From the NCBI RefSeq assembly GCF_003205575.1, contig NZ_PYBW01000095.1, positions 1 through 64,000 of the forward strand: a DNA stretch of 64,000 nucleotides. Reading direction: 5' to 3'. The first letter of the stretch is position 1; each line of letters starts with the position of its first letter. Shown one piece after another: positions 28,874 to 37,473 of this stretch. Under the pieces are notes generated by a model, which was not told where the DNA came from, made no database searches, and saw nothing but the letters and a program-made list of their open reading frames with translations. A program made the translations under genes and the position numbers. The DNA comes from Streptomyces tateyamensis (GTDB lineage Bacteria; Actinomycetota; Actinomycetes; Streptomycetales; Streptomycetaceae).

Positions 28874-28913
28874 GAACGGCGACGCCCGCCGCATGCGGCG
28901 GGCGTCGCCGTTC
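28874..28913. terminator. Perfect 40-bp palindromic terminator
   Basis: Arms 28874-28893 and 28894-28913 are exact 20-base reverse complements (beginning GAACGGCGACG), with no unpaired loop bases other than those needed to turn. It begins two bases after the stop of the fusion gene and ends before the converging desaturase gene; it should act in both directions. Confidence 0.8.
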
Positions 28914-28961
28914 AAACCGCTCCACCGAGACGGTCAGCTCGGTCTGGATCCCTACCGGGGA

Positions 28962-30080
28962 TCAGGCCGCGAGCAGCTCCGGCTCGCGGTCCGCCGTCCT
29001 GAGCTTGGGCTTCCTGTTCGGCAGCGAGAGCCGGAAGACCCTGTGCCAGGCGGAGAACACCTGCTTGGGCAGCGGCCCGGTGACGTACTGCAGCTCGTAC
29101 TTCTCGAACAGCGCGCGCACCTTCACCGCGACTTCGGCGTACCGGTTGCTCGGCAGGTCCGGGAACAGGTGGTGCTCGATCTGGTGCGACAGGTTGCCGG
29201 TCATGAAGTGCATGGCCCTGCTGCCGCTGATGTTCGCCGAGCCCATCATCTGGCGCAGGTACCACTGGCCGCGCGTCTCGCCCTCGATCGACCGGCGCTC
29301 GAAGACCTGCACGCCCTCGGGGAAGTGCCCGCACATGATCACCGAGTGGGACCAGATGTTGCGGACCAGGTTCGCGGTGAACGTGGCGGCGAGCGTGGGG
29401 AGGAACGAGGGGCCCGACAGCAGCGGGTGGATCACGTAGTCCTTGAGCACCTGCTTGCGGATCTTGCGGCCCACGGCCTTGGCCCGCGCGCGGAACTCCG
29501 GGCTCCTGCGCTGCTGCTTCGGCAGGTTCTTGCCGAGCTCCAGGTCGTACGCGGCGATGCCGTACTCGAAGAAGCAGGCGTTGAGGAAGTTCCACAGCGG
29601 CTGGCCGAGGTGGAGCGGGTGCCACTTCTGGTCCTCGTCGACGCGCATGATGCCGTAGCCGAGGTCGTTGTCCTTGCCCATCACGTTGGTGTACGTGTGG
29701 TGCAGCTCGTTGTGCGAGTGCTTCCACTGCTCGGACGGCGAGACGTGGTCCCACTCCCAGGTGGTGGAGTGGATCTTCGGGTCCCGCATCCAGTCCCACT
29801 GGCCGTGCAGGACGTTGTGGCCGATCTCCATGTTGTCCATGATCTTCGCCACGGACAGCCCGGCGGTGCCGAGCAGCCACGCGGGCGGGAAGAGCGAGAA
29901 CAGCAGCACGCCCCTGCTGGCCAGCTCGAGCTTGCGCTGCGCCGAGATGACCTTGCGGATGTAGGCGGCGTCCTTCTCGCCGCGGCCGGCGATCACCTCG
30001 TCGCGGATCGCGTCCAGCTCGCGGCCGAGCTCCTCGATCTGCTCCGCGGTCAGGTGGGCGGTGGGGTCGATAGCGGTCAA
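28962..30080 (-). CDS. Membrane fatty acid desaturase
   Basis: 372 residues. The three histidine boxes that bind the di-iron centre are present: HNVLH, HNELHH and HQIEHH. Hydrophobic segments lie around them, as in acyl-CoA or acyl-lipid desaturases. It probably introduces a double bond into membrane acyl chains, with electrons from the reductase gene seven bases upstream. The start is TTG at 30080 with GGAG six bases upstream, which gives the N-terminus LTAIDPTAHLTAEQ. Confidence 0.88.
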   Translation of the reverse strand: MTAIDPTAHLTAEQIEELGRELDAIRDEVIAGRGEKDAAYIRKVISAQRKLELASRGVLLFSLFPPAWLLGTAGLSVAKIMDNMEIGHNVLHGQWDWMRDPKIHSTTWEWDHVSPSEQWKHSHNELHHTYTNVMGKDNDLGYGIMRVDEDQKWHPLHLGQPLWNFLNACFFEYGIAAYDLELGKNLPKQQRRSPEFRARAKAVGRKIRKQVLKDYVIHPLLSGPSFLPTLAATFTANLVRNIWSHSVIMCGHFPEGVQVFERRSIEGETRGQWYLRQMMGSANISGSRAMHFMTGNLSHQIEHHLFPDLPSNRYAEVAVKVRALFEKYELQYVTGPLPKQVFSAWHRVFRLSLPNRKPKLRTADREPELLAA

Positions 30081-30087
30081 GGTGCTC

Positions 30088-31143
30088 CTACCGTTCGATG
30101 TCGCAGGGGCCCGCCGCGGCGGACACGCAGGTCTGGATGAGGACGCCCGGCTCGGCCTCGGTGATCTCGCCGGTGCGCAGGTCGCGGACGGCGCCCGCCT
30201 TGAGCGGTGTGACGCAGCCGAAGCAGATGCCCATGCGGCACCCGGAGGGCATGAGCACGCCGGCCTCCTCGCCGACGTCCAGCAACGGCGTGGCGCCGTC
30301 CGCGTCGACGGTCGTGCCGGTGGCGCTGAACCTGACCTCGCCGCCGTCGCCGGCCACGACGATGCGGGGACGGAAGCGTTCGGTGTGCAGGCGCTCCTGG
30401 AGGGCGTGCTCGGCCCAGTGCTCCTCCGCGGCGTCGAGCAGGCCAGCGGGCCCGCAGGCCCAGGTCTCGCGCTCGGCCCAGTCGGGCACGAGTTCGCCGA
30501 GACGGGCGATGTCGAGCCTGCCGTCGGTCTCGGTGTGCACCTCGGTGAGGCGCAGCTTCTTCTCCGCGACCAGGGCGTGCAGTTCACCGCGGAAGATCAC
30601 GTCCTGCGGCTGCGGCGCGCAGTGGACCATGACGACGTCCGCCAACTCCGCGTCGCGCAGCATGCCCATCACGGGCGTGATGCCGCTGCCGGCCGTCAGG
30701 TAGAGCACCTTGGCGGGCTTGGCCCGCGGCAGCACGAAGTCACCGGTCGGCTGGTCGAGGTGGACCAGCGTGCCCGGCCTCGCGCAGCGGACCAGGTGGT
30801 TGCTGACCTTGCCGTCCGGGACCGCCTTCACGGTGATCGTGACGCGCCCGTCCCGGCGGTCCGTCGGCGAGGTGATGGAGTAGGCGCGCCACAGGCGCCT
30901 CCCGTCGACATCGACCCCGATCCGCAGGTACTGACCGGCCGTGTGGCCGCGCCAGCCCCGTCCCGGCCTGATCACGACGGTCGCGGAGTCACCCGTCTCG
31001 GGGTGCACGGCCTCGATCCGCCCACGCAGGTCCGCGCCCGCACGCAGCGGGCTGACCAGGTCGAGGTAGTCCGACGGCAGCAGGGGCGTCGTGACCATCT
31101 CCAACAGTTTCCACGCCCTGCTGCGGAGGGCTGCACTCGTCAT
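30088..31143 (-). CDS. Ferredoxin reductase with C-terminal 2Fe-2S domain
   Basis: 351 residues. The FAD domain has RAYSITS, the NAD(P) domain has TAGSGITPVMGML, and the C-terminal plant-type ferredoxin domain has the cluster cysteines in GCRMGICFGC and a later IQTC. It would pass electrons from NAD(P)H to the desaturase encoded just downstream; this gene pair is well known in actinobacteria. It is first in the operon. Confidence 0.92.
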   Translation of the reverse strand: MTSAALRSRAWKLLEMVTTPLLPSDYLDLVSPLRAGADLRGRIEAVHPETGDSATVVIRPGRGWRGHTAGQYLRIGVDVDGRRLWRAYSITSPTDRRDGRVTITVKAVPDGKVSNHLVRCARPGTLVHLDQPTGDFVLPRAKPAKVLYLTAGSGITPVMGMLRDAELADVVMVHCAPQPQDVIFRGELHALVAEKKLRLTEVHTETDGRLDIARLGELVPDWAERETWACGPAGLLDAAEEHWAEHALQERLHTERFRPRIVVAGDGGEVRFSATGTTVDADGATPLLDVGEEAGVLMPSGCRMGICFGCVTPLKAGAVRDLRTGEITEAEPGVLIQTCVSAAAGPCDIER

Positions 31144-31174
31144 GACTCCAGCTTGCTGCGCCTCCGGGCGTAAA

Positions 31175-31190
31175 GTCCTGACCAGAGGAC
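31175..31190. promoter_or_regulatory. Operator-like inverted repeat GTCCT-N6-AGGAC
   Basis: It lies in the 87-bp region between the reductase and the PucR-type regulator and is flanked by two CGTAAA copies. It is a candidate site for that regulator. Confidence 0.35.
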
Positions 31191-31230
31191 GTAAATCTGG
31201 CCGACCGAATTGTTCGCAGGGAACAGAAAC

Positions 31231-32370
31231 GTGAGCCATGCAAGCCGGAGGGCCAGCGAACTGGCCCTGGACGAGGCGACGGTCACCGCCATCCGGGCCG
31301 CGCTGACGACCACCGCCGACGAGATCGTCCAGGCGATCATCGACGAGGTCCCTCCCTACGCCAACGCCCTGTCGGGCCGCATGGGCGGCACCATCCGCCA
31401 GGCCGTCCGCACCGCCCTGGGGCACTACCTGGACCTCGCGAGCGGGAACGCCACCGACGGCGACGCCGGTGACGCGGCCTACGAGCTGGGCCGCGGCGAG
31501 GTGCGCGACGGCCGTTCGATGGACGCCCTGCTCAGCGCCTACCGCGTCGGTGCCCGGGTGGCCTGGCGGTGCCTGGCAGCCGGCGCCGTACCCGCGGGGC
31601 TGCCCGCCGCCGAGGTCGCCAAGTTCGCCGAGCTGACCTTCGCCTACATCGACGAGCTCTCCGCCGCGAGCGCCGCGGGCCACGCCGACGAACTGGCCGC
31701 CCGGGGCAGGGCCCAGGAACGCCACCTGGAACACCTGGCCCGCGACCTGCTCGCCGGTGCGGGCCCGGAGGTGCTGCTGGCCTCCGCCCAACGGGCCGGC
31801 TGGCAGCCTCCGGTCTCGCTGACCGCGGTGCTGCTGCCCGCCACCCAGGTCCGGCCCGCCTACCGCGTGCTCGACGCGAGCACCCTCGTCCTCGACGAGC
31901 TGCCGGACGCCACCGGTGTGCTGCTCGTCCCCGACGCCGACCGGGCCCATCTGCTGCGGCAGCTGACCGACCGCACCGCCGTGGTCGGTCCGGCCCGGCC
32001 GTGGACCCGTGCGTCCGCCTCGTACGCCCGGGCCGCTCGCGCGCGCTCCCTCTCCGCCGACATTCGCGACACCGAGGAGCACCTGCCCGAGCTGGTGCTC
32101 AGCTCCGACGTGGAGGCGTTCGCAGACCTGCGGGCCCGGGCCCTCGCGCCGTTGCGAACCTTGCCCGTCGCGACCGCGCGGCGGCTCGAGGAGACCCTGC
32201 GGGCCTGGCTGCTGCACCAGGGCCGGCGGGAGGAGGTGGCGGCGGCGTTGTTCGTCCATCCCCAGACGGTCCGGTACCGGATGTCGCAGCTGCGGGAGCT
32301 GTTCCCGGATCTGGCCTCGCCGCACCGGGTCCTTGAACTGACGCTGGCGGTGGGTCTCGGGGCCGGCTGA
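31231..32370 (+). CDS. PucR-type helix-turn-helix regulator
   Basis: 379 residues. The C-terminal helix-turn-helix (RLEETLRAWLLHQGRREEVAAALFVHPQTVRYRM in overlapping pieces) is the PucR/CdaR signature. The N-terminal two thirds form a helical sensor domain of unknown ligand. It is divergent from the desaturase-reductase operon and is the likely controller, as in the DesT-independent arrangement common in Streptomyces. Start is the GTG at 31231 with AGGGAA upstream; a TTG at 31210 is less likely. Confidence 0.85.
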   Translation: MSHASRRASELALDEATVTAIRAALTTTADEIVQAIIDEVPPYANALSGRMGGTIRQAVRTALGHYLDLASGNATDGDAGDAAYELGRGEVRDGRSMDALLSAYRVGARVAWRCLAAGAVPAGLPAAEVAKFAELTFAYIDELSAASAAGHADELAARGRAQERHLEHLARDLLAGAGPEVLLASAQRAGWQPPVSLTAVLLPATQVRPAYRVLDASTLVLDELPDATGVLLVPDADRAHLLRQLTDRTAVVGPARPWTRASASYARAARARSLSADIRDTEEHLPELVLSSDVEAFADLRARALAPLRTLPVATARRLEETLRAWLLHQGRREEVAAALFVHPQTVRYRMSQLRELFPDLASPHRVLELTLAVGLGAG

Positions 32371-32428
32371 CGCGTACGTCGGCCGCCCGCGTCCCGGCCG
32401 CCACGCCGGGGTGGGACCGTGCGGCACG

Positions 32429-32467
32429 CGCGGTGGCCCGCACAGTCGGACTGTGCGGGCCACCGCG
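32429..32467. terminator. Bidirectional hairpin terminator
   Basis: Perfect 17-base arms at 32429-32445 and 32451-32467 (centre TCGGA) between the converging PucR-type and PRC-barrel genes. Confidence 0.8.
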
Positions 32468-32487
32468 GCACGGGGGTGCGACAACGG

Positions 32488-32841
32488 TCAGTACGGCCGG
32501 TTGTCGCCGTAGTAGCTGCCGACCTGCTGGTGGTAGTCGGCGTCACCGGTGTGCTTGTCCTTGTCGAACTCCGGGGAGTTCTTGATCTCTTCCTTGGTGC
32601 GGTTGACCTGGATGGTCTCGTTGGCGACGTCGATCGAGACGACGGTGCCGGCCGGGAGCAGCACGTGCTTGCCGAAGATCCACGGACCGGTGTCCACCAC
32701 GATGTAGCGGGCGTCCACGTCCTCGGAGTGCTTGTCGACCTTGCCGATGTGCCCGTCGGTGGCCTCGACCTTGTAGCCGGTCAGGTCCGTGCCGGCCTGG
32801 TAGCCGGCGTTCTCCTGGTACTCCCACATGAGGTTCTCCAC
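32488..32841 (-). CDS. PRC-barrel domain protein
   Basis: 117 residues. The PRC-barrel pattern is clear: TDLTGYKVEATDGHIGKVDKHS, YIVVDTGPWIFGKHVLLPAG, and an acidic tail with YHQQVGSYYGDNRPY. PRC-barrel proteins of this kind are stress-induced and nucleic-acid-associated or photosynthetic-complex-like; role here unknown. The start is GTG 32841 because AAAGGTGA, an almost perfect anti-Shine-Dalgarno match, lies five bases upstream; the upstream in-frame starts would lie inside that site. Confidence 0.8.
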   Translation of the reverse strand: MENLMWEYQENAGYQAGTDLTGYKVEATDGHIGKVDKHSEDVDARYIVVDTGPWIFGKHVLLPAGTVVSIDVANETIQVNRTKEEIKNSPEFDKDKHTGDADYHQQVGSYYGDNRPY

Positions 32842-32984
32842 GGAAATCACCTTTCGTAGAACCGGACTTGACTCTCTCCTGACCCGACTCGGCGGTCCCA
32901 TGCACGCGGGGCGGAGACTTTTTGGGCCGATTTGGGCGTTCGATCACCGTCGCCCGGTGCCGCGCGGGTGCGCCGGGCCGGGCG

Positions 32985-34718
32985 TCAGTCCTCCTTGCTC
33001 TGCAGGGTCTCCTTGAGCTTGGCGATGGCGAAGCCCCAGCCCTGCTGCACGGTGGGCTTGCCGGGGACGGCCAACTCCTGAGGGTTGGTCAGGACGTCCA
33101 GCAGGACCGGGCCCGGTGTGCTGAGGGCGCGTCGAACGCTGTCGTGCACGGTGGCGGGATCGGTGACGCGGATGCCGGTCAGGCCCAGGGCGTTGGCCAC
33201 GGCGGCGAAGTCGGGGTTGTCGAGCTCCGTGCCGAACTCGGCCAGGCCGGCCTGCTCCTGTTCGAGCTTGACCATGCCGAGGCGCCGGTTGTCGAAGACG
33301 ACCAGTTTGACCGGCAGCCGGTGGGTCTTGATCGTCATCAGGTCGCCGAGCAGCATGCTCAGGCCGCCGTCGCCGCAGAACGCGATGACCTGCCGGTCCG
33401 GTGCCCAGAGTTGGGCGCCCAGGGCCTGCGGCATGGCGTTGGCCATCGAGCCGAGGTTGTAGGAGCCCAGCAGGCGCCGCTCGCCGTGCATGGTGACGAA
33501 GCGGGAGAGCCAGACCGTCGCCATCCCGGTGTCGGAGGTGAAGACGGCGTCCTGGTCGGCCAGTTCGTTCACCGCGGCGGCCAGGGCCTCGGGACGGATG
33601 TCGTGGCCCGGGTTGTCGAGGGCCCGGCGCAGCCGGCCGGTGAGGCGCTCGTCGTGCGACGGGTCGGCCAGCTTGGCCTGTCCGGCCTGCCAGTGGACGA
33701 ACTCCTTGCGCGCGGACTCCAGGTGCCTGCGGTCCCGGTCCGCCCCCTCGCTCAGGTGGGGCAGCAGCGCGCGCAGAGTCGCCCCGACGTCGCCGGCCAG
33801 TCCGGCGTCGAGCGGGATCCGGCGCCCGAGGTTGCGCTCCTGGACGTCGATCTGGACGACCTTGCAGCCGGTCGGGTACCAGTCCCGGTAGGGGAAGTCG
33901 GTGCCGAGCATCACCAGCAGGTCGCAGCCGTCCAGTGCCCGGGAGGCGGCGGGGTTGCCGATCAGGCCGGTCTGGCCGACCTGGTACTCGTTGCTCTCCT
34001 CGAAGCCCTCCTTGGCCTTCAGGCTGAGGACCATCGGCGCGGCGGTCCGCTCCGCGAGGGTCAGCACCTCCTCGCGGGCCTGTCGGGCGCCCCGGCCGAC
34101 CAGCAGGGTGACCTTGTCGGCGGCGTTGATCAGCTCGGCGGCCTCCAGGATGCCCGGCTCGTCCGGGCGGGTGACCGGGCGGGTCCGCGGGAAGCGGGCC
34201 GGGCGGTCGTCGCCGATCTCCTGGTCGCCGAGGTCGCCCGGCACGGTCAGCACGGCGACGCCGCTCTCGCTGATCGCGGCCCGCACCGCGGACTCCAGCA
34301 GCCGCGGCATCTGGTCGGGAGAGGTGACGGTGGCCCGGAAGACCGCGACGTCGCGGAAGAGCAGGTCGTTGTCGACCTCCTGGAAGTAGTCGCTGCCGAT
34401 CTCGGTGAGCGGCACCTGACCGGTGATGGCCAGTACCGGGGTGCGGCTCTTCGCCGCGTCGTACAGGCCGTTCAGCAGGTGCACGGCACCGGGCCCGACC
34501 GTGCCCATGCAGACGCCCAGCGTGCCGGACAGCTGCGACTGGGCGCCAGCGGCGAACGCGGCGGCCTCCTCGTGGCGGCAGCCGACCCACTCCACGCCCT
34601 CGGTACTGCGGATGGCGTCGGTCAGCGGGTTCAGCGCGTCGCCGACGACGCCGAACACGTGCCGCACACCGAGTTCCTGCAGGGCGTCGATGATCACACG
34701 GGCGACGGTGCGTGCCAT
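32985..34718 (-). CDS. poxB: Pyruvate dehydrogenase (quinone)/pyruvate oxidase, TPP enzyme
   Basis: 577 residues with the three TPP-enzyme domains. The N-terminal glutamate is in CRHEEAAAFAAG, the middle domain binds FAD-like cofactor, and the C-terminal TPP motif is CGDGGLSMLLGDLMTIK ending in NRRLG. It should decarboxylate pyruvate to acetate with electrons to a membrane quinone, a bypass used under stress or in stationary phase. Ribosome site GGAGGACC lies just before the ATG. It follows the next gene by 60 bases. Confidence 0.85.
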   Translation of the reverse strand: MARTVARVIIDALQELGVRHVFGVVGDALNPLTDAIRSTEGVEWVGCRHEEAAAFAAGAQSQLSGTLGVCMGTVGPGAVHLLNGLYDAAKSRTPVLAITGQVPLTEIGSDYFQEVDNDLLFRDVAVFRATVTSPDQMPRLLESAVRAAISESGVAVLTVPGDLGDQEIGDDRPARFPRTRPVTRPDEPGILEAAELINAADKVTLLVGRGARQAREEVLTLAERTAAPMVLSLKAKEGFEESNEYQVGQTGLIGNPAASRALDGCDLLVMLGTDFPYRDWYPTGCKVVQIDVQERNLGRRIPLDAGLAGDVGATLRALLPHLSEGADRDRRHLESARKEFVHWQAGQAKLADPSHDERLTGRLRRALDNPGHDIRPEALAAAVNELADQDAVFTSDTGMATVWLSRFVTMHGERRLLGSYNLGSMANAMPQALGAQLWAPDRQVIAFCGDGGLSMLLGDLMTIKTHRLPVKLVVFDNRRLGMVKLEQEQAGLAEFGTELDNPDFAAVANALGLTGIRVTDPATVHDSVRRALSTPGPVLLDVLTNPQELAVPGKPTVQQGWGFAIAKLKETLQSKED

Positions 34719-34778
34719 GGGGGTGGTCCTCCGGAGGGCTGGGAGCGGGTATGCCGGCTCAGGGGCGGGAGCGAGGGA

Positions 34779-36371
34779 TCAGACGGTGAAGCGGTCGGGA
34801 TCGGCGGCCTGCCAGTCCGCGGCCCAGGTCGGGGGCGGGTCCTGGAGGAGTTCGCCGGGGGCCAGCCAGGAGTGGACCTCGGCGTAGGAGCTCAGGGTGT
34901 GGGTGTCCACCCGCAACTGCAGCATGTGCGGGCCCAGCTCGGCCGGGTCCGACACGCCCATCGAGGCCATGATCTGCAGGGCGCTCTTGACCGTCGCCTC
35001 CTGGAACCGCATCACCCGCTGCGACTTGTCGCCGACGTCCAGCGCCCGGGCGCGCCGCGCGTCCTGGGTGGCCACGCCCACCGGGCAGGTGTTGGTGTGG
35101 CAGCGCTGGGCCTGGATGCACCCGACGGCGAACATCATCGCCCGGGCGGCGTTGGTGTAGTCGGCGCCGAGGGCGAGCCGCTTCACCAGGTCGCTGCCGG
35201 TGGCGATCTTGCCGCTGGCACCGATCTTGATCCGGTCGCGCAGACCGGTCCCGACCAGCGCGTTCTGCACGATCATCAGACCGTCGGTGAGCGGCAGGCC
35301 GACGTTGTCGGCGAACTCCAACGGTGCGGCGCCGGTGCCGCCCTCGGCGCCGTCCACGATGATGAAGTCCGGCGTGACGCCCTCCTCCAGCATCGCCTTG
35401 CAGACGGCGAGGAACTGGCGGCGCGAGCCGACGCAGAGCTTGAAACCCGTGGGCTTGCCACCGGACAGCTCGCGCATCCGCGCGACGAAGCGCACCAGCT
35501 CACGGGGCGTGCTGAAGACCCGGTGGAAGGGCGGCGAGTTGACGGTCTGTCCCTGCGGCACGCCGCGGACCTGGGCGATCTCCGCGTTGACCTTGGCGCC
35601 GGGCAGCACGCCGCCGATGCCCGGCTTGGCGCCCTGGCTGAGCTTCAGCGACACGCACTTGACCTGCGGGTGCGCCGCCTTCCGGGCGAACTGGTCCGGG
35701 TCGAAGTCCCCGTCCTCGGTGCGGCAGCCGAAGTAGCCCGTGCCGATCTCCCAGACCAGGTCGCCGCCGGGGCGCAGGTGGTACTCGGAGAGGCCGCCCT
35801 CACCGGTGTCGTGCGCGAAACCGCCGAGGGCGGCGCCGGTGTTGAGGGCGAGCACGGCATTGGCCGACAGCGAGCCGAAGGACATCGCGGAGACGTTGAG
35901 CAGCGCCATGTCGTACGGCTGGGTGCAGTCCGGGCCGCCGATCCGCACCCGCGGCGGGTCCTTCGGGACGGGACGCGGGGCCATCGAGGGGACCAGGAAC
36001 TCCCGGCCGGCCGTGTAGAGGTCGAGCTCGGTGCCGAAGGGCTCCTCGGCGTCGGTGCCCTTGGCGCGCTCGTAGACGATGGAGCGGGTGTCGCGGTCGT
36101 AGGGCCGCCCGTCGGTGTTCCGCTCCACGAAGTACTGCTGCACCTCGGGGCGGATGGCCTCCAGCAGGAACCGAAGGTGGCCCAGGACCGGGTAGTTGCG
36201 CAGCACCGAGTGCCGGCGTTGGAGCAGGTCCCGGACCGCCAGCAGGGTGACGGCCAGCAGGGGGCCGGCCGCCGCCCACCACCACGGCGACCAGAGCAGG
36301 GCGGCGAGGACCGCGAGGACGGCGGCACACATCGTCAGGATCACAGACAAAATTCTCAGCACGACCGGCAT
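34779..36371 (-). CDS. FMN-binding glutamate-synthase-like protein, membrane anchored
   Basis: 530 residues. One or two N-terminal membrane helices (LSVILTMCAAVLAVLAALLW) precede a glutamate-synthase alpha-subunit-like barrel. FMN-site motifs include SAMSFGSLS, GEGGLSEYH and the cysteine cluster CIQAQRCHTNTCPVGVATQD. There is no amidotransferase domain, so it is not a complete glutamate synthase. Related genes (GltS-like, archaeal-type) often accompany stress genes; substrate is unknown. It probably shares a transcript with poxB. Confidence 0.82.
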   Translation of the reverse strand: MPVVLRILSVILTMCAAVLAVLAALLWSPWWWAAAGPLLAVTLLAVRDLLQRRHSVLRNYPVLGHLRFLLEAIRPEVQQYFVERNTDGRPYDRDTRSIVYERAKGTDAEEPFGTELDLYTAGREFLVPSMAPRPVPKDPPRVRIGGPDCTQPYDMALLNVSAMSFGSLSANAVLALNTGAALGGFAHDTGEGGLSEYHLRPGGDLVWEIGTGYFGCRTEDGDFDPDQFARKAAHPQVKCVSLKLSQGAKPGIGGVLPGAKVNAEIAQVRGVPQGQTVNSPPFHRVFSTPRELVRFVARMRELSGGKPTGFKLCVGSRRQFLAVCKAMLEEGVTPDFIIVDGAEGGTGAAPLEFADNVGLPLTDGLMIVQNALVGTGLRDRIKIGASGKIATGSDLVKRLALGADYTNAARAMMFAVGCIQAQRCHTNTCPVGVATQDARRARALDVGDKSQRVMRFQEATVKSALQIMASMGVSDPAELGPHMLQLRVDTHTLSSYAEVHSWLAPGELLQDPPPTWAADWQAADPDRFTV

Positions 36372-36474
36372 CTGCCCTGGATCGCGGGGATCAAGCGCCC
36401 CACCTTCCGGGGTGGTGGCCGAGGGCGCCGTCGGACAGCGCCCCGGCCCACCGGGTCCGTGCCCGTGCCGCCGG

Positions 36475-37347
36475 TCAGAGCCGGCGCCACCGGGCGGAGG
36501 CGAAGGAGAAGGCGCCGAAGAGCACCAGCCCGAGCGCGATCAGCACGAGCAGCCAGGGCCCGGCCGGGGTGTGGGCGAAGCTGCGCAGCGTGGCGTCCAT
36601 GCCCTTGGCCTGGTGCGGGTCGAACCGAATGGCCGCGACGAGGACGAAGACCCCGGCCCCGGCGAAGACCGTGCCGCGGGCGGTGTTGCCCCCCAGGCCG
36701 AGCACGGTCACGACCTTGCGGGCGCGCCTGCTCATCTTCCCGGACTCCAGCTTCTTCAGGAACTTGCGCTGGACCGCGCTGACCACGATGCCCACGCCGA
36801 TGCCGAGCATCACGACCCCGGCGATCCCCACCAGCACTCGCCCGCCCGGGAGCTGGAGCGCCGACGAAGTCCAGTCCTGCGACTTGTCGTTGCTGCCCGA
36901 CTGGCCGCCGCCCGCGGCGTAACTGGCGGTGCCCCAGCACACTGTGGCGTAGAACACCGCGCGCCCGGCACTCAGCACCCGGCTGCCGGTCTTCTTCCGG
37001 CCGCCCTCGCCGAACACCGCGAGCGAGGCGCGCCAGACGGTCATGCAGGCGAACCCGACCACCAGCAGCCAGAGCATCACCCGGCCGAAGGGCTGGGCGG
37101 CCACCTGGTGCAAAGCGCCCTGCCGGTCCGCCTGTTGGCCGCCACCATTGCCGAGGGCGATCTCCAGGGCCAGGATGCCGACCAGGACGTAGACCACTCC
37201 GCGCGCCACGAAGCCGGCCCGGCCGGCGCTGCGCAGCGTGGACTTCTCGGCGGGCCGCGGGATCGATGACCAACCCGAGCGCCCTCTTCTGCTGCCTCTC
37301 CCGACCCTTCTGCCGCTCCCGGTCCGGTGCGTGAGCCACGACGCCAC
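36475..37347 (-). CDS. DUF1206 membrane protein
   Basis: 290 residues with three tandem two-helix repeats, each with a conserved GRAGFVARGVVY-type entry (GRAVFYATVCWG; GNTARGTVFAGAG). This is the six-helix DUF1206 fold, known in actinobacteria but without an assigned function. The GTG start has GGGGAAG upstream. A longer in-frame extension exists but is arginine-rich and non-coding-like. Confidence 0.8.
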   Translation of the reverse strand: MASWLTHRTGSGRRVGRGSRRGRSGWSSIPRPAEKSTLRSAGRAGFVARGVVYVLVGILALEIALGNGGGQQADRQGALHQVAAQPFGRVMLWLLVVGFACMTVWRASLAVFGEGGRKKTGSRVLSAGRAVFYATVCWGTASYAAGGGQSGSNDKSQDWTSSALQLPGGRVLVGIAGVVMLGIGVGIVVSAVQRKFLKKLESGKMSRRARKVVTVLGLGGNTARGTVFAGAGVFVLVAAIRFDPHQAKGMDATLRSFAHTPAGPWLLVLIALGLVLFGAFSFASARWRRL

Positions 37348-37473
37348 GATGCTTCCCCTCTCCGAGACGGGTGCGCCACGCGCACCGCTGCGGCCTCGTC
37401 TGCCCAACCGGCTGTGAGGCACGCCTCGTTCCGAGGGACAGCTAGTTCGGCCGCTACGGGGTAACCGGCGCCC

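Noticed and set aside
32842-32984. Longer N-terminus for the PRC-barrel protein
   Set aside because: The strong AAAGGTGA ribosome site lies inside the extension and points to the GTG at 32841.
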